Below are positions 54,959-63,653 of a stretch of DNA of 64,000 nt, piece after piece. A program made the translations under genes and the position numbers. This DNA is from Salinisphaera sp052044135 (GTDB taxonomy: Bacteria; Pseudomonadota; Gammaproteobacteria; Nevskiales; Salinisphaeraceae). Every line of letters starts with the position of its first letter. The stretch's first letter is position 1. The notes beneath the pieces were generated by a model. That model was not told the DNA's origin, did no database searches, and saw nothing but the letters and a program-made list of their open reading frames with translations. The DNA lies in NCBI RefSeq assembly GCF_052044135.1, contig NZ_JBQDYF010000002.1:124001-188000 (forward strand). Direction: 5' to 3'.

Positions 54959-55246
54959 ATGGAGATTAAGGCGACGCCCGAATTCCGAAGCTGGCTCGAC
55001 GGACTGAAGGACAGGGCCGGTCGGGCTCGCATTCAGGCTCGAATCGAGCGTTTGGCCGAGGGCAATCCGGGCCGGCATCGCCATTTGAAAGGCGGTGTCA
55101 GGGAGCTGAAGCTCACCGTGGGGCCGGGATATCGAGTGTATTACACGGTTCGGGCGGAGGTGCTCATCATTCTCTTGTGTGGTGGTGACAAATCGACCCA
55201 AAGGCAAGATATCGAGAAGGCGCAATGGATGTCAGGATCGATTTAA
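54959..55246 (+). CDS. RelE/ParE-superfamily toxin (HigB-like, TIGR02683)
   Basis: A 95-residue basic protein with the addiction-module killer pattern: FRSWLDGLKDRAGRARIQAR, RLAEGNPGRHRHLKGGVRELKL, GPGYRVYYT and LLCGGDKSTQ. Members cleave mRNA at the ribosome. The toxin gene comes first, as in higBA, with its antitoxin 21 nt downstream. No ribosome site fits between the operator and ATG 54959, so translation may be weak or leaderless. Confidence 0.88.
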   Translation: MEIKATPEFRSWLDGLKDRAGRARIQARIERLAEGNPGRHRHLKGGVRELKLTVGPGYRVYYTVRAEVLIILLCGGDKSTQRQDIEKAQWMSGSI

Positions 55247-55267
55247 TGCGTCGGCATGGAGGCGGAC

Positions 55268-55564
55268 ATGAGTAACAAAGTAGAGTTGTACGATTACGAT
55301 GTGGCCGAGCATCTGCGCACGCGCGACGAGATGGCGGCCTATTTGAATGCCTGCATTGAGGAGTCCGAGGGCGATGTAGGCTTCATCGCCAAGGCGTTGG
55401 GCGATATTGCACGGGCACAGAGCATGGCGGGTGTGGCACGGGACACGGGCTTGTCGCGGGAGAGCTTGTATCGGGCGCTCTCGGCTTCCGGCAACCCCAG
55501 CTTCGACACGATCATGAAGGTCACGCACGCGCTCGGGCTGCGCTTGTCGGCCGTCGCGGCGTAA
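55268..55564 (+). CDS. HigA-like antitoxin (TIGR02684)
   Basis: A 98-residue protein. ATG 55268 has GGAGG 6 nt upstream, which decides it over ATG 55256. It starts with a DYDVAEHLRTRDEMAAYLNA region that would bind toxin, followed by a helix-turn-helix (MAGVARDTGLSRESLYRALS) for operator binding. It pairs with the toxin immediately upstream. Confidence 0.88.
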   Translation: MSNKVELYDYDVAEHLRTRDEMAAYLNACIEESEGDVGFIAKALGDIARAQSMAGVARDTGLSRESLYRALSASGNPSFDTIMKVTHALGLRLSAVAA

Positions 55565-55565
55565 T

Positions 55566-55953
55566 TCAGCCACAACAGCCACCGGCTGCGCGACCGGGCA
55601 TGGCGGCCGGCTGCAGAGTGCTAAGCGTGGCTTTGCGGTCGTCGTCCACGTGCTGCAGCGTGAGTTGGAAGTCGATCTGTCTGTCTGGCCGTGCCATCGT
55701 GAAAGAACTCGGACTTGTCTGCGCCCAGGCCGGTGACGACGAACACGCCGCAGTTAACGCCCGCGACCGGCGACCAGATGACGTAGCTCTTGTTGGCTGG
55801 GTGTGTAAGCCCGCCGGGTTGTTCAGGTCGAGGCCCAGGAACTGGCGGCTCGACCGACTGAAACCCGGTAATCCGGACGACCGCCTAATCCGGATCGTAC
55901 AGCGCCGCGCGGCTACGGGCGGCGCGTTGGTTGTCGATCTGGCTCGAGTGCTA
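55566..55953 (-). pseudogene. Frameshifted ORF with C-terminal Cys-Cys-Gly, function unknown
   Basis: On the minus strand one frame reads NKSYVIWSPVAGVNCGVFVV onward to HDGTARQ, and another continues IDFQLTLQHVDDDRKATLS to a CCG end at 55566. The switch falls on three tandem CAGA units (55676-55687). Removing one unit would join both frames. An in-frame TAG at 55885-55887 interrupts the upstream part (ALYDPD-stop-AVVRITGFQ). It looks like a decayed small gene; I do not recognise the family. The rest of 55565-56066 shows nothing else. Confidence 0.45.
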
Positions 55954-56066
55954 CGCGATCCGCGCACCCATGGTGGATCGATCATGGGTGGATTTTATTG
56001 CCGAGTATTGGACGTGGCTCGCTGAAGAAGCGCGAATGCGCCTTGTTCAGGGCACGGCGCCGTATA

Positions 56067-56633
56067 TCAGCGCGGATAATGAATCAGATCATGCGCCCGC
56101 GCCGGGCCGGCCCCGGGGTTGTGGTAACGATGCAGCCGGTCGGCCGCGAATTGCAGCACGTCGCCGGCGGCGAGTTCATGTTTTTGGCCGTCGACTTCCA
56201 CTTCCAATCCGCCGTCCAGCATGACGACATCCTCGATGGTGCCGGCCGTGTGTGGACTGGAAACGCTGGACGCTCCAGCTGAGAACTCGACCTCGAACAT
56301 TTCAAAGCCAAGTGCCGCGTCGTAGGGCAGCAGCGCTCGGGTGCGCATGCCCGCGCTGTCTTCATGCCAGCCGTCGGGGCTCGGCCGATGGTGCCGGTCG
56401 GTGCCGGCATCGGGGGTGCTGGACAGAAAGAAGGATAACGAGACGTCCAGGCCGGTGGCGATCTTCCAGAGCGTGGCGATCGTCGGGCTGGATTCCGCGC
56501 GTTCGATCTGGCCGAGCATGGCCTTGCTGATACCGGTGCGTGCGGCGGCACCGTCGAGGCTGAGGCCGGAACGGCGGCGTAATTCTCGAAGGCGGCTGCC
56601 GATCGATGGCGCGACAGGTGGGGGAGCGGTCAT
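56067..56633 (-). CDS. XRE-family regulator with cupin domain (SutR/YdcN-like)
   Basis: A 188-residue regulator. The helix-turn-helix is at residues ~10-66 (LRELRRRSGLSLDGAAARTG, then LGQIERAESSPTIATLWKIA). A cupin sensor domain fills ~110-180 (VVMLDGGLEVEVDGQKHELAAGD). Divergent from a BenE transporter, the same pairing as E. coli ydcN-ydcO, with a palindromic site between them. The ligand is not evident. Confidence 0.9.
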   Translation of the reverse strand: MTAPPPVAPSIGSRLRELRRRSGLSLDGAAARTGISKAMLGQIERAESSPTIATLWKIATGLDVSLSFFLSSTPDAGTDRHHRPSPDGWHEDSAGMRTRALLPYDAALGFEMFEVEFSAGASSVSSPHTAGTIEDVVMLDGGLEVEVDGQKHELAAGDVLQFAADRLHRYHNPGAGPARAHDLIHYPR

Positions 56634-56699
56634 GGCACGGGCGTCTCGGGATGTCGCCGCATGATACTAAGTGCGATTCGTGCTGGATTCGATATGTGA

Positions 56700-56719
56700 T
56701 CGTGCGTTATAACGCACGA
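56700..56719. promoter_or_regulatory. 20-nt perfect palindrome between XRE regulator and benE-like gene
   Basis: TCGTGCGTTATAACGCACGA is fully self-complementary and 22 nt upstream of the transporter ATG. Its GTTATAAC core is of the type bound by XRE-cupin repressors. It likely controls both divergent genes. Confidence 0.75.
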
Positions 56720-56741
56720 AATCCGGCCGCGATGATCGAAC

Positions 56742-57959
56742 ATGAACGAGGGTTTTTCCATATCGAGGGTGCTGCCGCCGACGACCGCTGGCGTTGTGGC
56801 CGTGCTGGTCGGCTATACCGGGGCGGCAATCATCGTGGTGCAGGCGTTCGAAGCCGCCGGCGCCTCCGCGGCGGTCGTCGGCAGCTGGATGACGGTGCTG
56901 GGCTGGAGCATGGCGGCGAGCACGCTCGGCTTGTCGTTGTGGTATCGCCAGCCGATTCTCACGGCCTGGTCGACGCCCGGCGCGGCGTTGCTGGTGGTCG
57001 GGCTGCACGGGCATTCGCTCGGCGAAGCGATCGCAGCGTTCATGTTCTGCGGGGCGTTGACGCTCATATGCGGCGTGACCGGTGTGTTCGCGCGGCTGAT
57101 GGCGCGCGTGCCGCGTTCACTGGCCTCGGCGATGCTGGCCGGTGTATTGCTGGAATTCGGGCTCGGCGCGTTCACCACCGGCAGCAACGATGGCTGGATC
57201 ATGGCGGCCGCGCTTTCCGCCTGGCTGCTGTGCCGGCGTATGGCGCCACGCTATGCGGTGTTGGCGATGCTGGTGGCGGGTGTCACGGCGGCTTATCTCG
57301 ATGGTCATCTTGCGATCACCGGGTTTCACGGTGTGATCGCGACACCCACCTTCGTAGCCCCGGTGTTTTCGCTATCGTCATGGCTCGGTATCGGCGTGCC
57401 GCTGTTCGTGGTCACTATGGCATCGCAGAACGCGCCGGGCGTGGCGATGCTCGAAAACGCCGGCTACCGGCCGCCCGTCTCGGTGATTCTGGTTGTCACC
57501 GGCGCGATGACGCTGCTGCTGGCGCCGGTTGGCGGGTTCGTGCTCTGCCTGGCCGCGATCACCGCCGGAATCTGTTTGACCGACGACGCACATGAAGACC
57601 CGGCGCGACGCTATCTGGCGACGGTGGCCGCGGGGCTGGCATATGCACTGGCCGGCGTGTTCGGCGGCTCCATCGCCACCGGGCTACAGGCGTTACCGGC
57701 ATCGTTGGTCGCGATTCTGGCGGGGCTCGCGCTGTTGCCGGCCATGGCTGGTTCGCTGGCGGCGGCGATGCAGGAGGCGCGTGACCGCGACGCGGCGGCG
57801 CTGACCTTCCTGGTCACCGCCTCCGGTATCCATATCGCCGGGATCGGTGCGCCGTTCTGGGGCCTGGCAACGGGCGGGGTGGCACTGGGCGTCTGGCGCA
57901 TGCAGATACGGCGGACCTTGACCAGCCGCGCTCATGATCCGAGCCGGTCGCAACGGTAA
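56742..57959 (+). CDS. BenE/YdcO-family transporter
   Basis: A 405-residue integral membrane protein with about 12 helices and the benzoate:H+ symporter family pattern (TAWSTPGAALL, then GVFARLMARVPRSLASAMLAGVLL; MASQNAPGVAMLENAGY). YdcO homologues next to SutR have unproven substrates, so benzoate uptake is not assumed. ATG 56742 follows GATCGAAC with no strong ribosome site. Confidence 0.88.
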   Translation: MNEGFSISRVLPPTTAGVVAVLVGYTGAAIIVVQAFEAAGASAAVVGSWMTVLGWSMAASTLGLSLWYRQPILTAWSTPGAALLVVGLHGHSLGEAIAAFMFCGALTLICGVTGVFARLMARVPRSLASAMLAGVLLEFGLGAFTTGSNDGWIMAAALSAWLLCRRMAPRYAVLAMLVAGVTAAYLDGHLAITGFHGVIATPTFVAPVFSLSSWLGIGVPLFVVTMASQNAPGVAMLENAGYRPPVSVILVVTGAMTLLLAPVGGFVLCLAAITAGICLTDDAHEDPARRYLATVAAGLAYALAGVFGGSIATGLQALPASLVAILAGLALLPAMAGSLAAAMQEARDRDAAALTFLVTASGIHIAGIGAPFWGLATGGVALGVWRMQIRRTLTSRAHDPSRSQR

Positions 57960-57988
57960 GCCCTCCTGGCATGGGCGCCGGATTTGCC

Positions 57989-59311
57989 TTACCGTCCGCC
58001 GAACAGCAACGGCACGATCAGGCTGGTGAGCAACAGGATCAACGCGCCGCCCAGGCGCGAGGAAATCTGTGCGAACGGCATCAGCTGCATGCGGTTGGCG
58101 GCCGAGAGTACGGCGACGTCGCCGGTGCCACCCATGTTGGCCATGCACAGTCCGGCGGTGATGGCCGACTCGATCGGGTAGAAACCCATCAATCGTCCGA
58201 CCAGACCGGCGCCCACCGCAGCCCCGGCGACCACGGCGAATACGATCAGGACGTAGGTGATCGAGATGGCGTCGATGACCTGGCCGAGATCGGTATAGGC
58301 GATGCCGATGCCGAACAGCAGCGCGAAGGTCCAGTTGCGGGCGACGAACTGGAACCACTGGGCGGCCGAGTCGTTGAGGGGCTCGGGCATGAGCCCGCCG
58401 ACCTTGACCGACGCCACCAGGATGATCATCAGGGCGTAGGGGTGTAGCGGGATGAAGTGGCCCAGGATCTGGCCGGCGACATAGAAGCTGAGTGCTGCCA
58501 CCAGACCGACGCCCAGTTTATCGAGGCTGGGTTGGCTCTGGGCCTCGCTGATATGCACGCCCGGCATCATCTGGCCGCTGCCGGTGAGGCCGGGAAAGCG
58601 GTTGCCGAGCCCGTTGAGCAAGCCGGCGATGATGATCGCGAAGACGTTGCCGAGCGCCAGCGCCGGTACCAGAATCGATATGTAGTAGCTGGCCGGCTGG
58701 CCCAGCAGTTGCTCGTAGATCTGGCTCATGGGCACCGCGCCGGCTCCCATGCCGCCGCCCATGATCGGCAGGGTGATGACGACGACGGCGTCCTGCATGG
58801 AAAAGCCCAGGCACCAGCCCGCGATCACGGCGAACAGCGCGGCGAAGACCACGGCGCTGATCAGGGGCAGGGCGAAACGTACGCCCACCTTGACCAGAAT
58901 ATGCGAGTCCATGCCGAGAATGCTGCCGGTGATCAACGCGGCGATGTAGAAGTTGAGAAAGCCGCCGTTTTTCATGAACGTGGCGACGTTGTCCGCCACA
59001 TCCGCGGGCAGCCAGTGCAGATACACCAGCGTGGCGGCCGAGAATATCGCCAGAATCGCACCGCCGCCGAGATAGCTGCGTACGATGGGCAGCCGGTCGC
59101 CGATGTGGCCGAACAGTTCGCCGAACAGCATGATCACGATGAACGCGCCGATCATGCTCTGCGGCAGGACATCGGTGGCCATCGCCGCGATCATGATCGC
59201 GAAAAACAACGCGAAGATGGGCGGCGTGAGCCCGAAGATTCGGGATTCGGCAAGGGTGTTCCGAAGGCGCGGAGCGGTTCGCGCCGCCCCGGTGACTGTG
59301 GTATCGCTCAT
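57989..59311 (-). CDS. 2-hydroxycarboxylate transporter (CitS/CimH family)
   Basis: A 440-residue symporter of the 2HCT family with ~11 helices and re-entrant GGxG loops: GGGMGAGAVPMSQIYEQ in the first half and a CMANMGGTGDVAVLSAANRM segment in the second. Family members take up citrate, malate or lactate-type acids with Na+ or H+. Divergent from a CitA/DcuS-type sensor kinase gene that probably controls it. Confidence 0.9.
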   Translation of the reverse strand: MSDTTVTGAARTAPRLRNTLAESRIFGLTPPIFALFFAIMIAAMATDVLPQSMIGAFIVIMLFGELFGHIGDRLPIVRSYLGGGAILAIFSAATLVYLHWLPADVADNVATFMKNGGFLNFYIAALITGSILGMDSHILVKVGVRFALPLISAVVFAALFAVIAGWCLGFSMQDAVVVITLPIMGGGMGAGAVPMSQIYEQLLGQPASYYISILVPALALGNVFAIIIAGLLNGLGNRFPGLTGSGQMMPGVHISEAQSQPSLDKLGVGLVAALSFYVAGQILGHFIPLHPYALMIILVASVKVGGLMPEPLNDSAAQWFQFVARNWTFALLFGIGIAYTDLGQVIDAISITYVLIVFAVVAGAAVGAGLVGRLMGFYPIESAITAGLCMANMGGTGDVAVLSAANRMQLMPFAQISSRLGGALILLLTSLIVPLLFGGR

Positions 59312-59497
59312 TATTGTCTCCTCGTTTAGGGTGGGCGTGCCCGGGATCGCGCCGTGTGGCGCGCCGTCCGCGGGATCGGCTGCGAAGCCAGATTAGGAGA
59401 AGACCGGCGCAGGGGGAGGGTTTCGCAACTTGAACAATCGTTTTGAAACTTTAGAAAGCGAGCCGCCGTCGGTGGGCGCAGGAAAGGACCGGCGGAA

Positions 59498-61117
59498 ATG
59501 ACACCTTCGTCGAACGTCGCGACCCCGGCGCAGCCGGGCAGGCGGCGGGGTATCAGCCTCGCGGCGCTGACGGCCTGTCTCGCATTCGCGATGATTCTGT
59601 CGTCGCTGGTGCTGGCCTGGTGTCTGTTCAGCAGCCAGCTGACGCGCACGGTGGAGCGCGTGCAGGGCCAGCGCGTCGAGAACGTCGCGATGACGGTGGC
59701 CGACATGCCGATGGTGGTGAACGCGTTGTCGGCGCCGCATGACTACGATCCGAACGCGGCCATTCAGCAGCGCATTGAAAGACTGCGCAGGCGGCTTGGC
59801 GTCGATTTCATCGTCGTCATGGATACCCGGGCGCAGCGGTTGACGCATCCCGACCCGGCGCGCATCGGGCATCATTTTCGCGGTGGCGACGAAGGCCCGG
59901 CGCTGACCGGGCGGCATTATGTGTCGGTGGCCGAGGGCACGCTGGGCCAGAGCGTGCGCGGATTCGCCCCGGTGCTTAGCGCCGCGGGCCGGGTGGTCGG
60001 CGCGGTGTCGGTCGGCGTGACGCAATCGCGCCTGGCGCCGCTGCGCGGCGATTCGCGCTCGCGGTTGCTGGCCTGGCTCGGTTTGGTGCTCGCGCTCGGC
60101 GGCGGGGGCGCGGCCTGGCTTGCGGCGACCATCAAACGCCGGTTGATGGGCATGGAGCCCGACGATATCGCGCACCTGGTGGCCGAGCATCGCGCCGTGC
60201 TTGATGCCATGCACGAAGGCGTGATCGTGCGCGACGCAACCGGCCGGGTACGGCTGGTCAATCCGGCGGCACGGCGGCTGCTGGAGGCCGCGGCGGCGCG
60301 TGGCCCGGCGGTGGGCGATATGATGGACGAGCCGCGGCGCAACGCCGGGCGGCGGGGCCAGAACGTCGATCTCGATCTGGAGATTGGCGGCCGGCGTTTT
60401 CTGGGCAGCCTGCGGCCCATGGGCACGACATCCGCGGCCGGCAGTGTGGTCACCTTCCGCGACAGCCGTGAATTGCAGCGTCTCGGCGAGGAGTTGACCG
60501 GGGTGCGCCGCTATGCCCGGGCGCTGCGGGCGACCACGCACGATTTCAAGAACAAGCTGCACGTGATCCTGGGGCTCACCCAGGCCGGCGATACGGCCAC
60601 GCTGTCCGGTTACGTACGCGAGTTGGTGGACTTGCGCGAGGCGGCCACCGAGTCGCTGGTCGAGCGGGTGGCCGAGCCGATTCTGGCCGGTTTCCTGGTC
60701 GGCAAGCAGAGCGAAGCCCGCGAACAGGCGATTGATCTGCGCATCGCGGTCGACTCGGTCATTCCGCCCGCCGCGGCCGATTACGATCTGCACGGCCTGG
60801 TGACGATTATCGGCAACGTGCTCGACAATGCCTTCGAGGCGACGGCCGGGTGCGCGGCGCCGGTGGTGGCGCTCACCCTGGCGCTGGAGGCCGATACGCT
60901 GGCCGTGGCCGTGCAGGACAACGGCCACGGCATGGCCGCCGAACTGCTCGATCGCGCCCGCGAGGCCGGAGTGTCGTCCAAGGGGGCACAACGCGGCCTC
61001 GGGCTGCATCTGGTGGAAACCCGGCTGGCGGCGCTCGACGGCTCGCTCGCGATCTATTCCGAACCCGATCGCGGCACACTGGTCGAGATCACTTGCCCAT
61101 ACCGGGGGGCGGCATGA
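59498..61117 (+). CDS. DcuS/CitA-type sensor histidine kinase
   Basis: A 539-residue kinase: membrane helix 1 (~20-45), periplasmic PAS domain (~50-185; FIVVMDTRAQRLTHPDPARIG, then GRHYVS and SVRGFAPV ligand-pocket motifs), helix 2, cytoplasmic PAS (~220-320), DHp with TTHDFKNKLHVILGL, and ATPase (NVLDNAFEA, GLGLHL). The family senses C4-dicarboxylates or citrate. It overlaps the regulator gene by 4 nt. A nearby AT-rich patch (59427-59460) may hold regulator sites. Confidence 0.9.
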   Translation: MTPSSNVATPAQPGRRRGISLAALTACLAFAMILSSLVLAWCLFSSQLTRTVERVQGQRVENVAMTVADMPMVVNALSAPHDYDPNAAIQQRIERLRRRLGVDFIVVMDTRAQRLTHPDPARIGHHFRGGDEGPALTGRHYVSVAEGTLGQSVRGFAPVLSAAGRVVGAVSVGVTQSRLAPLRGDSRSRLLAWLGLVLALGGGGAAWLAATIKRRLMGMEPDDIAHLVAEHRAVLDAMHEGVIVRDATGRVRLVNPAARRLLEAAAARGPAVGDMMDEPRRNAGRRGQNVDLDLEIGGRRFLGSLRPMGTTSAAGSVVTFRDSRELQRLGEELTGVRRYARALRATTHDFKNKLHVILGLTQAGDTATLSGYVRELVDLREAATESLVERVAEPILAGFLVGKQSEAREQAIDLRIAVDSVIPPAAADYDLHGLVTIIGNVLDNAFEATAGCAAPVVALTLALEADTLAVAVQDNGHGMAAELLDRAREAGVSSKGAQRGLGLHLVETRLAALDGSLAIYSEPDRGTLVEITCPYRGAA

Positions 61118-61833
61118 ACGTGCTGATTGTCGAGGATGACCCGATGGTCGGCCAGCTCAACGCCGCCTATCTGGCGCGCGTGGCGGGCATGCGCCTGATC
61201 AGCCGCTGCAGCGATGTGGTCAGCGCCCTGGCCGTGCTGGAACGGGAAACGATCGATCTGGTGCTGCTCGATGTATACCTCGGTCGCCGCAGCGGACTGG
61301 AGGTGGCGGGATGGCTCTACGCGCACCGGCCCGAGGTGGATATCGTGCTCATCACCGCCGCCAGCGAACCACAAACCGTACGCGCGGCCCGGCGTCTGGG
61401 CGTGACGGATTATCTCATCAAACCCTTCACCTTCGAGCGGTTCGCCGACGCGATCGATGCCACGCGCCGGCGCCGTCACGCGCTCAAGGATCTGGCCGGG
61501 CCGGTCGATCAACGCGCGCTGGATGCGTTGTTCCGGACCCGCTCGCGCCCGAGCCTGCGTGCCGACGAGCTGCCCAAGGGGCTGACCGCGCGAACGCTGG
61601 CCCAGATCGCGGCCGCGCTGCTGGTGGTCGGCCCCGAGAGTTTCGCCACCGAGGCGGTGACCGAACGCACCGGCATGTCCCGGGTATCGGTACGCAAGTA
61701 TCTGCGGTATCTGGTGTCCTGCGACATCCTCGACGAGACCTTCGCCTACGGCCAGATCGGCCGGCCGGCATTCGCTTATCGCTGCCTGGATCGCCGCGCA
61801 CTGGAACGCCTGGCCGGAATCGGCGACGATTGA
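61114..61833 (+). CDS. DcuR/CitB-type response regulator
   Basis: A 239-residue regulator. The receiver (residues 1-~120; VLIVEDDPMVGQ, phospho-Asp in LVLLDVYLG, Lys in LIKPF) is followed by a linker and a helix-turn-helix (TEAVTERTGMSRVSVRKYLRYL) typical of the CitB branch. ATG 61114 overlaps the kinase stop (ATGA). It likely activates the divergent 2-hydroxycarboxylate transporter. Confidence 0.92.
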   Translation: MNVLIVEDDPMVGQLNAAYLARVAGMRLISRCSDVVSALAVLERETIDLVLLDVYLGRRSGLEVAGWLYAHRPEVDIVLITAASEPQTVRAARRLGVTDYLIKPFTFERFADAIDATRRRRHALKDLAGPVDQRALDALFRTRSRPSLRADELPKGLTARTLAQIAAALLVVGPESFATEAVTERTGMSRVSVRKYLRYLVSCDILDETFAYGQIGRPAFAYRCLDRRALERLAGIGDD

Positions 61834-61932
61834 TTGCATCCTTATGACTATGAAACCGCGTATGTCGATAGCGGCTGCACCGCGCGCGCCTCGATTCCAA
61901 TTTCGACTGTCTGCTTTTGTCCGGATCGCCTC

Positions 61933-63015
61933 TTGATCGAATTCTCTTCTGTCACCAAACGATTTCCGGATGGCACGGTCGCGGTCGATTCGCTTGACCT
62001 GACCATGGCCACCGGCGAGCTCACCGTGCTGGTCGGCCCGTCGGGCTGTGGCAAGACCACCTCGCTGCGCATGATCAACCGGCTCGATGAAGCCAGCGCG
62101 GGTGCCATCGCGGTCGACGGCCAGGATGTCCGCTCGCGCAGCCTGACCGACCTGCGTCGTGGCATGGGTTATGTGATGCAGCATTCCGGGCTGTTCCCGC
62201 ACCGCACGATCGGCGACAACATCGCCACCGTGCCGCGGCTGCTCGGGTGGGACAAGAAACGCATCGCCGCGCGCGTGGACGAACTGATCGACACGGTCGG
62301 GCTGGACGCCGACATGGCCGCGCGCTATCCGCACCAGCTCTCCGGCGGGCAGCAGCAGCGCGTGGGCGTGGCCCGGGCGCTGGCGGCCGATCCGCCGATC
62401 ATGCTCATGGACGAGCCGTTCGCCGCGGTGGACCCGATCGTGCGCAAGCGACTGCAGGACGAATTCCTGGCGCTGCAGGAACGCCTCGGCAAGACCATTG
62501 TCTTCGTCACCCACGACATCGACGAAGCCATTCGCCTGGGCGATCGTATCGCGGTGTTCGGCGAGGGCGGGCACCTGGCCCAGTTCGCCACCCCGGATGC
62601 GCTGCTCGCGTCGCCGCAAAGCGACTTCGTGGTGGATTTTCTCGGTGCCGAGCCCCAGCTCAAGCGGTTGTCGTTGATCAGTGCGAGCCGTGCCACGCCG
62701 ATCGAGGCGCCGATCATTGCGCGCGGCGCCGATGCCGAGACCGCAGTCCGGGCGAGCCGGCAGGCGGGTACCGACTGGGTGCTGGTGCTCGACGACGAAC
62801 GGCGCGTCGCCGGCTGGCACCGGGTCGCGGCCTATCGCGCCGATACCACGCGCCCCGCCGAGCGTTTCGATGCAACCGTGGCCGCCAACGAGACGCTGCG
62901 CGCCGCGCTCGGCGCGCTGGTGCTCGCGCCGCTCGGTGTGGTGGCGCGCCTCGACGGCGCCGGCCGCTTCGACGGCCTGCTCGACCAGTCCAGCCTGAAC
63001 CGGGCGCTGTGTTGA
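61933..63015 (+). CDS. Glycine betaine/carnitine/choline-type ABC importer, ATP-binding protein (OpuCA/ProV-like)
   Basis: A 360-residue ATPase from TTG 61933, whose product begins (M)IEFSSVTKRFPDGTVAV like OpuCA. Walker A GPSGCGKTT, signature LSGGQQQR and MLMDEPFAAVDP are present. The C-terminal region (~260-355) corresponds to the CBS-bearing tail but is short and weakly conserved. It overlaps the permease gene, forming an operon for osmoprotectant uptake. Confidence 0.88.
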   Translation: MIEFSSVTKRFPDGTVAVDSLDLTMATGELTVLVGPSGCGKTTSLRMINRLDEASAGAIAVDGQDVRSRSLTDLRRGMGYVMQHSGLFPHRTIGDNIATVPRLLGWDKKRIAARVDELIDTVGLDADMAARYPHQLSGGQQQRVGVARALAADPPIMLMDEPFAAVDPIVRKRLQDEFLALQERLGKTIVFVTHDIDEAIRLGDRIAVFGEGGHLAQFATPDALLASPQSDFVVDFLGAEPQLKRLSLISASRATPIEAPIIARGADAETAVRASRQAGTDWVLVLDDERRVAGWHRVAAYRADTTRPAERFDATVAANETLRAALGALVLAPLGVVARLDGAGRFDGLLDQSSLNRALC

Positions 63016-63653
63016 TCCGCTGGGACTGGATCGGCCGCCACGCCGACGACATCCTGGCCCAGCTCATCCAGCACGTGGAGCTGACCGGCCTGGCGCTCTT
63101 GTTCGGGTTCGCCATCGCCTTTCCGCTGGCGCTGGCCGCGATCCGCTGGCCCCGCATGTACGGCCCGTCACTGGCGGTGACCGGGATATTGTTCACCGTG
63201 CCCTCGCTGGCGTTGTTCATCCTGCTGATTCCGTTCACCGGGCTGTCGATGGCGACATCGCTGATCGGATTGACGATCTATACGCTGCTGATCCTGTTCC
63301 GCAATATCGTGGAGGGTCTGCGGGGTGTGCCCTTCGACGTGCGCGAGGCCGCCAGGGCGCTGGGGTATTCGCGCACGCGTCAGTTGCTGACCGTCGAACT
63401 GCCGATCGCGCTGCCGGTGATCATGGCCGGGCTGCGCATCGCGGCCATCACCACCATCGGCCTGGTCACGGTGACCGCGCTGATCGGGCAGGGCGGGCTC
63501 GGCCGGCTGTTCATCTCCGGTTTCACCCTGCATTTCACGACGCCGCTGCTGGTGGGCTTCGTGCTCTCGATCGCGCTGGCGGTGGCGGTCGATCTGTCGC
63601 TCGCCGGGCTGTTGTGGCTGATCACGCCCTGGAACCGAGGGCGGCGCGCATGA
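63009..63653 (+). CDS. Osmoprotectant ABC importer permease (OpuCB/ProW-like)
   Basis: A 214-residue membrane protein with ~5-6 helices and the permease EAA-type motif (VREAARALGYSRTRQLLTVELP), then LIGQGGLGRLF. Start codons GTG 63009 or TTG 63012 both overlap the ATPase stop. Its stop overlaps the next gene by 4 nt. It probably forms a heterodimer with the second permease. Confidence 0.9.
   Translation: MLIRWDWIGRHADDILAQLIQHVELTGLALLFGFAIAFPLALAAIRWPRMYGPSLAVTGILFTVPSLALFILLIPFTGLSMATSLIGLTIYTLLILFRNIVEGLRGVPFDVREAARALGYSRTRQLLTVELPIALPVIMAGLRIAAITTIGLVTVTALIGQGGLGRLFISGFTLHFTTPLLVGFVLSIALAVAVDLSLAGLLWLITPWNRGRRA

Noticed and set aside
55600..56025. Forward open frame downstream of the antitoxin
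   Set aside because: No ribosome site and no recognisable domain; the minus-strand reading gives more protein-like sequence.
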